DNA of 25,206 bases, from assembly GCA_001839685.1 (NCBI GenBank), contig MLAK01000035.1, positions 11,209-36,414 of the forward strand. The letters are read 5' to 3'. Positions within the stretch are counted from its first letter, which is position 1. The number at the start of each line of letters is the position of its first letter. The stretch is from Tritrichomonas foetus. Lineage: Eukaryota; Parabasalia; Tritrichomonadida; Tritrichomonadidae. The notes beneath the pieces were generated by a model that was not told the DNA's origin, made no database searches, and saw nothing but the letters and a program-made list of their open reading frames with translations. Shown piece by piece: positions 21,770 through 25,206 of this stretch. Position numbers and translations under genes: made by a program.

Positions 21770-23689
21770 CTAAGACTGAAGTTCAAATACATTTGTGTTA
21801 TAACGCTTTGCAAATCCAGGTTCCTTAACAGATTCAACGAGATCCTGAATAATTGGAATCACGGTTTCTGTTGCCGATGATGGCGGTCTTGCAGCGTTTA
21901 CGTTCTGTCTTGCTGCTCGTGCAGCTTTCTTTACGGCCTCAGAAGGATCATTTTCAAGTGTTCCAAGGAGGTCTGTCAGTGATTTATCTTTGGTCATCTT
22001 CATGATACTGCCAATTGAGTGTGCAACTTGTTTCCTGACAATTGGTGAATTATCATTAACCATCTTTTTGATTGCATCTGGTGCAATTGTATCATTTGAA
22101 GCACCAATCACATAAACAGCAGCTGCACGACAGTCTTCTTTTCCTGAATCAAGAAGTGGTATAAATTTTTCAGCAAAACCATGAAGAGCTAACATTCGAC
22201 CACCTTTTTCAACAAGCATTCCAAGTAACAAAGCTGAATATGGAGCGCAATCAATAGGATGGTCAATACAAACTTGAGTCAATTTGCTATAAGAAGCGGT
22301 GCTACTTTTCGCAACTGCCAAGCAAACATTTAACATTCCGGCTTTCACAATTTCAACTTTTTTCGACATAGCAAAAGATGTTTGTGGTTGTTGTATTCCT
22401 GACTGCACTTGGCTCGCACGTTCACAAGTTGCTAATTTTGCCAGAATTAACAAACACGTTTCAGATGGCTTGTCCATGGAATTAATCACATTTGGTAAAT
22501 TCGATCTAGCTGCACTCATTGTTGATTCCGCGCTTCGGTCAATGAATTCAAGCAAGTTTTGAGCAGCAATTTCGGCAAGGGATGGTGTCTTTAGGAAGTA
22601 TGATAAAATTGGGAAAATTCCAGGAGATGAAAAGCTTTCGAATGTTTCAATACATAAGTTATATAGCATTTTGGTGGCTTGTTCAGTTGGTAAAGTGATG
22701 CAGAAATCAATTGCAAGATCCCAGGCATTCCATAAGCTGTGGTAGGCCATCAAATTCAATTCAGGCAAAGCAGAACTATGAATATTGAATGAAACCATAA
22801 CGCGTTGGGCTAAAACAAAGCCTCTGAAAAGTGATGCCATTGTTGGATCTGCTGTGAACTGCTCATAAATGTTTGATGGCTGACTCTCAAAAGCAATAGC
22901 ATCAAGTAAAGCATATAAAAATCCATACAAAAATTCTTTGTTTTCATCACTTGGCATGCGCGGCTGGTCATAAACAGTTGAGTGGCGTTGCATATGCCAC
23001 CAAATGGCTGTATCGTATGGCTCGAGAAGACATGATGAAAACATATCCATTGGCGCATCAGTCGAAAGTGGAAGTGTTTCGTCTGCTGCACACGCGAAAA
23101 ATGCAAAAGTGTCTTTTTGCATCTTCAAATGTGCGGAAAGAACAGCTGCTGCTGGACAGTCAAAAATGAAAGCAAGCGGGCATGAGCACGAATGTATCAA
23201 ATTGATTATTTTCAATGGCTTGTAACGAGCACGGTCGTCTGAAAAGAAGAACAAGCAACCGTCAGCCGATGGCGCGTAGCATCCATGCCCATAATAATGA
23301 ATGAGAAGACGATGTGGTGGAATTGATGTTCCGTGCTGTTTCAAGCACTGCAAAACCGTTTGGACTGATGGATCAACTTTAATTGCGCATTGGCAGCCCA
23401 TGTGTCGAGTGTAAATGTTCTGAAGAGCTTGCTGTGATGATGGCGCATAAAATGATGGATCAAAAGTGAGAAGCGGCTTCTGGCAAATTGTCCTTGGTTT
23501 TCGAACAAGGCGGCGAATCGAAGGGGTACGAAGACCGTCGAAAAGGCAAAGAAAACAAAGAGCAAATTTTGTCTTTTGTGTCACCTGTGGCGTTGCTTTG
23601 GTTTGTTGTGAAGAAGCTGTACGATTGGTATTTGCTGGTTGTCTCGTGACCCTCCTAACTGGAGGGTGGTCGCTCTGTAGACACATCAT
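21770..23689 (-). CDS. RAPTOR: Short Raptor homologue (TORC1 subunit)
   Basis: A 639-residue protein. Raptor is the scaffold of TOR complex 1 and presents substrates to the TOR kinase in nutrient signalling. The Raptor N-terminal, caspase-like domain is clear: RLLIHYYGHG (127-136), an aromatic strand CLFFFSDD, PLAFIFDCPAAAVL (171-184) and FFACAADETLPLSTDAPMDMFSSCLL (197-222), all in the family order. The His of GHG (135) and Cys of FDC (178), equivalents of a caspase dyad, are both present as in other Raptors. The rest is alpha-helical HEAT-type repeat, including CRAAAVYVIGASND and SPIVRKQVAHSIGSIM. The usual C-terminal WD40 propeller is missing; known Raptors are about twice as long. TAG is followed at once by CATAAA, and no continuation was seen downstream. 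Two ATGs in tandem open the frame. Confidence 0.85.
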   Translation of the reverse strand: MMCLQSDHPPVRRVTRQPANTNRTASSQQTKATPQVTQKTKFALCFLCLFDGLRTPSIRRLVRKPRTICQKPLLTFDPSFYAPSSQQALQNIYTRHMGCQCAIKVDPSVQTVLQCLKQHGTSIPPHRLLIHYYGHGCYAPSADGCLFFFSDDRARYKPLKIINLIHSCSCPLAFIFDCPAAAVLSAHLKMQKDTFAFFACAADETLPLSTDAPMDMFSSCLLEPYDTAIWWHMQRHSTVYDQPRMPSDENKEFLYGFLYALLDAIAFESQPSNIYEQFTADPTMASLFRGFVLAQRVMVSFNIHSSALPELNLMAYHSLWNAWDLAIDFCITLPTEQATKMLYNLCIETFESFSSPGIFPILSYFLKTPSLAEIAAQNLLEFIDRSAESTMSAARSNLPNVINSMDKPSETCLLILAKLATCERASQVQSGIQQPQTSFAMSKKVEIVKAGMLNVCLAVAKSSTASYSKLTQVCIDHPIDCAPYSALLLGMLVEKGGRMLALHGFAEKFIPLLDSGKEDCRAAAVYVIGASNDTIAPDAIKKMVNDNSPIVRKQVAHSIGSIMKMTKDKSLTDLLGTLENDPSEAVKKAARAARQNVNAARPPSSATETVIPIIQDLVESVKEPGFAKRYNTNVFELQS

Positions 23690-23702
23690 TCTCCCTTTGT
23701 AG

Positions 23703-23713
23703 GAAAATTGAAC
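23703..23713 (-). promoter_or_regulatory. Putative initiator of the Raptor gene
   Basis: Minus-strand GTTCAATTTTC; the A of TCA is 20 bases before the first ATG. Confidence 0.4.
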
Positions 23714-24006
23714 TTGCCTTAAAAAGTTTCATCGTACTAAAAATTTTGGTGAAAAATTGATTATGTCACTCTAAAAGAAGCTTAATTACACACAAAAATT
23801 TAGATTGGCATTTTGGAATAATTATCAAAAAGTTACTTTCAACTTTCTTTGTAACTTATCAGGAAGTGGATATGTGAAATCCAGATTTCTTAATTTTTGA
23901 GTGAGAACATCAGATATAGTTTGATCTATCTGACAGATCATTTTTATGAAAGAATAAATCATTTTTATAATCTTTCATGAATTACCCCAAAATCGCAAAC
24001 TTTTCC
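23714..24006. other. Raptor upstream region
   Basis: AT-rich sequence with no gene. A short inverted repeat (ATGAAAGA near 23947, TCTTTCAT near 23972) is the only structure noticed. Confidence 0.4.
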
Positions 24007-24325
24007 CACAACGTATAAAGATCGCCTTTTGACCCAAGATTGATCTCATTTTTTTATATGATGTGCAGGTAACTTTCACTAGAATAANTATGCTATTTTT
24101 AAGGAATTTCTACCAAGCATTTTCGAAAAAAGCCCTTTTTTATTCGAAAAATTGAAATTGTAAAAAGTGTTTTTCAGAAAGCTCCACTAGAGTTTTTTAA
24201 AAAATTAATTTATTTTTTATATTCATATTATAAAGCTAATAACATAGTAATATTATTTTAACAATAAAGCGAATTTTCAAAAATGATGTTGTTTTTTTAG
24301 AAGAATTGAATACGTATTCAAAAAG
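24007..24325. repeat. Dispersed repeat, right copy
   Basis: Same orientation as the copy at 1-325. The well-conserved part is 24008-24129 and the rest aligns only loosely. It contains one ambiguous base (24088). Its first 26 bases recur exactly at 24923-24948. Confidence 0.85.
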
Positions 24326-24390
24326 TTAGAATTCTAATATTGAATTTTACTTATTCCATTATTCAGTATTGTTTGTGATAATTAAAAGTA

Positions 24391-24922
24391 TCATTCAAGA
24401 AGATATATTAGAGCATCAATAGCTTCCGATTTTAGGTATTTCTGGAGGTTTACAATCGATTGCATTCCAGAATCATTATATTCCATCCACATTTTTTCTC
24501 TTAAAATCACTTTGTAATGGAAATTTGAATAGAGTAATATACCAAATAAATGATATTTATTCAAATTCCATCTCAAAATATTGTAGGGTTTTATCTTTGG
24601 AATTCCAGATCCAACTCTTCACGAAGAACTAAAAAATAAGGCATTCGAGCAATCATATCGATTGTTCGAACTGATGTCTGCTGTAGGCAATGTTCACAGG
24701 AATAATTCAAAAGAATATCAGGTTGAAAGTAATCTTTCAATGCTTCTTCAATAGTTTCACTTGAATCGACTGATATCGTCAATGAGGTGAAATCATTGTT
24801 CGTAGTTTGAATAAAGCCGCATTGGCATGTTTTTACATTTTCACTTTTTCCAAAAAACAATAAATCAAAATTTAAATTATCATAATTAACAAGAGTTTTT
24901 GTTAGTCTTCTTATCATAAAAT
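24391..24922 (-). pseudogene. Truncated, frameshifted ubiquitin-specific protease
   Basis: The C-terminal half of a USP (peptidase C19), which removes ubiquitin from proteins. From 24922 to ~24597 one frame gives the zinc-finger and finger segment: CQCG, LTISV, ALKDYF, LLNYSCEHC and ARMPYFLVL. From ~24597 to 24391 a different frame gives the end of the catalytic domain: LFGILLYSNFHYKVIL with the His box, MWMEYNDSGM with the Asn/Asp box, and a typical YLKSEAIDALIYLLE end. The frame change near 24597, a poor His box (NFHY for the usual GGHY) and loss of the whole N-terminal Cys-box half mark it as a pseudogene. Similarity stops exactly at 24923, where a copy of the repeat terminus begins. Confidence 0.7.
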
Positions 24923-24948
24923 CACAACGTATAAAGATCGCCTTTTGA
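24923..24948. repeat. Third copy of the repeat terminus, 26 bp
   Basis: Identical over 26 bases to 24007-24032 (starts CACAACGTATAAAGATCGCC) and in the same orientation. The similarity ends at 24948; the following bases differ. It sits exactly at the break in the ubiquitin-protease pseudogene. Confidence 0.8.
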
Positions 24949-25206
24949 ATTCGAGCCGATAGAAAATGTAATAATTTTTGTAGAATAGAATATAAGAGGT
25001 AAATATAAAAAAAATGCCACTGAGAGCAAGAAATTCTATCATTTTTTTTGATGATTAATTTTATAAAACGCAACTTTTTCAATACATATTCAGTCGATAT
25101 TTCAATGAAAAAAAACTTATTTTCATGAAAATTTTTATATTCTTTAAAAGGCTAAAATGTCATATTAATGAAGAATTTCCATTTGAAAATAAATACACAT
25201 ATATGT
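24949..25206. other. AT-rich right edge
   Basis: No gene or repeat was recognised. The open frame here, continuous with the pseudogene on the minus strand, has no protease-like sequence. Confidence 0.4.

Overview
The window looks like nuclear DNA of a parabasalid protist, most likely a trichomonad such as Tritrichomonas. It is very AT-rich. Every gene is a single uninterrupted reading frame with standard stop codons, and no trichomonad-type intron was seen. The products are eukaryotic: histone H2B, a Rab GTPase, alpha-SNAP, Sam50 and Raptor. At least seven start codons are closely preceded by an initiator-like TCA motif, and several stop codons overlap or lie next to a TAAA. Both are known habits of trichomonad genes. 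The genus is inference.

Layout, left to right. 1-1634 is gene-poor. It holds a copy of a dispersed repeat (1-~325), a 15-bp inverted copy of that repeat's first bases (1026-1040), a 24-bp tandem repeat (1281-1375), a strong hairpin (1403-1456) and a near-perfect palindrome (1614-1634) just before a large leucine-rich-repeat gene (1638-4538, +). Then come a Rab7-like GTPase (4928-5542, -), a Sam50-like outer-membrane insertase (6378-7601, -), alpha-SNAP (8794-9642, +) and a solitary histone H2B (10254-10646, +) preceded by four copies of a GTGTAAAACGTCAT-like element. A divergent glucokinase-fold protein (11134-12213, -) follows. Next are a 2274-residue coiled-coil protein (12590-19414, -), a second coiled-coil protein with two Sfi1-like motifs (19804-21180, -), a two-unit 20-bp minisatellite (21441-21720) and a short Raptor homologue with no WD40 part (21770-23689, -). 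The right end has a second copy of the dispersed repeat (24007-~24325) and a broken ubiquitin-protease gene (24391-24922). That gene is cut exactly where a third, 26-bp copy of the repeat terminus begins (24923).

The genes are housekeeping genes of unrelated pathways: membrane traffic (Rab, alpha-SNAP), hydrogenosome outer-membrane biogenesis (Sam50), chromatin (H2B), nutrient signalling (Raptor, glucokinase-like protein) and cytoskeleton or scaffold (coiled-coil proteins). They do not form a pathway cluster. No complete new defence or mobile system is visible. The most notable points are the apparently kinase-dead glucokinase homologue, the minimal Raptor, the H2B promoter array, the fixed spacing between initiator and ATG, and the repeat family that brackets the window.
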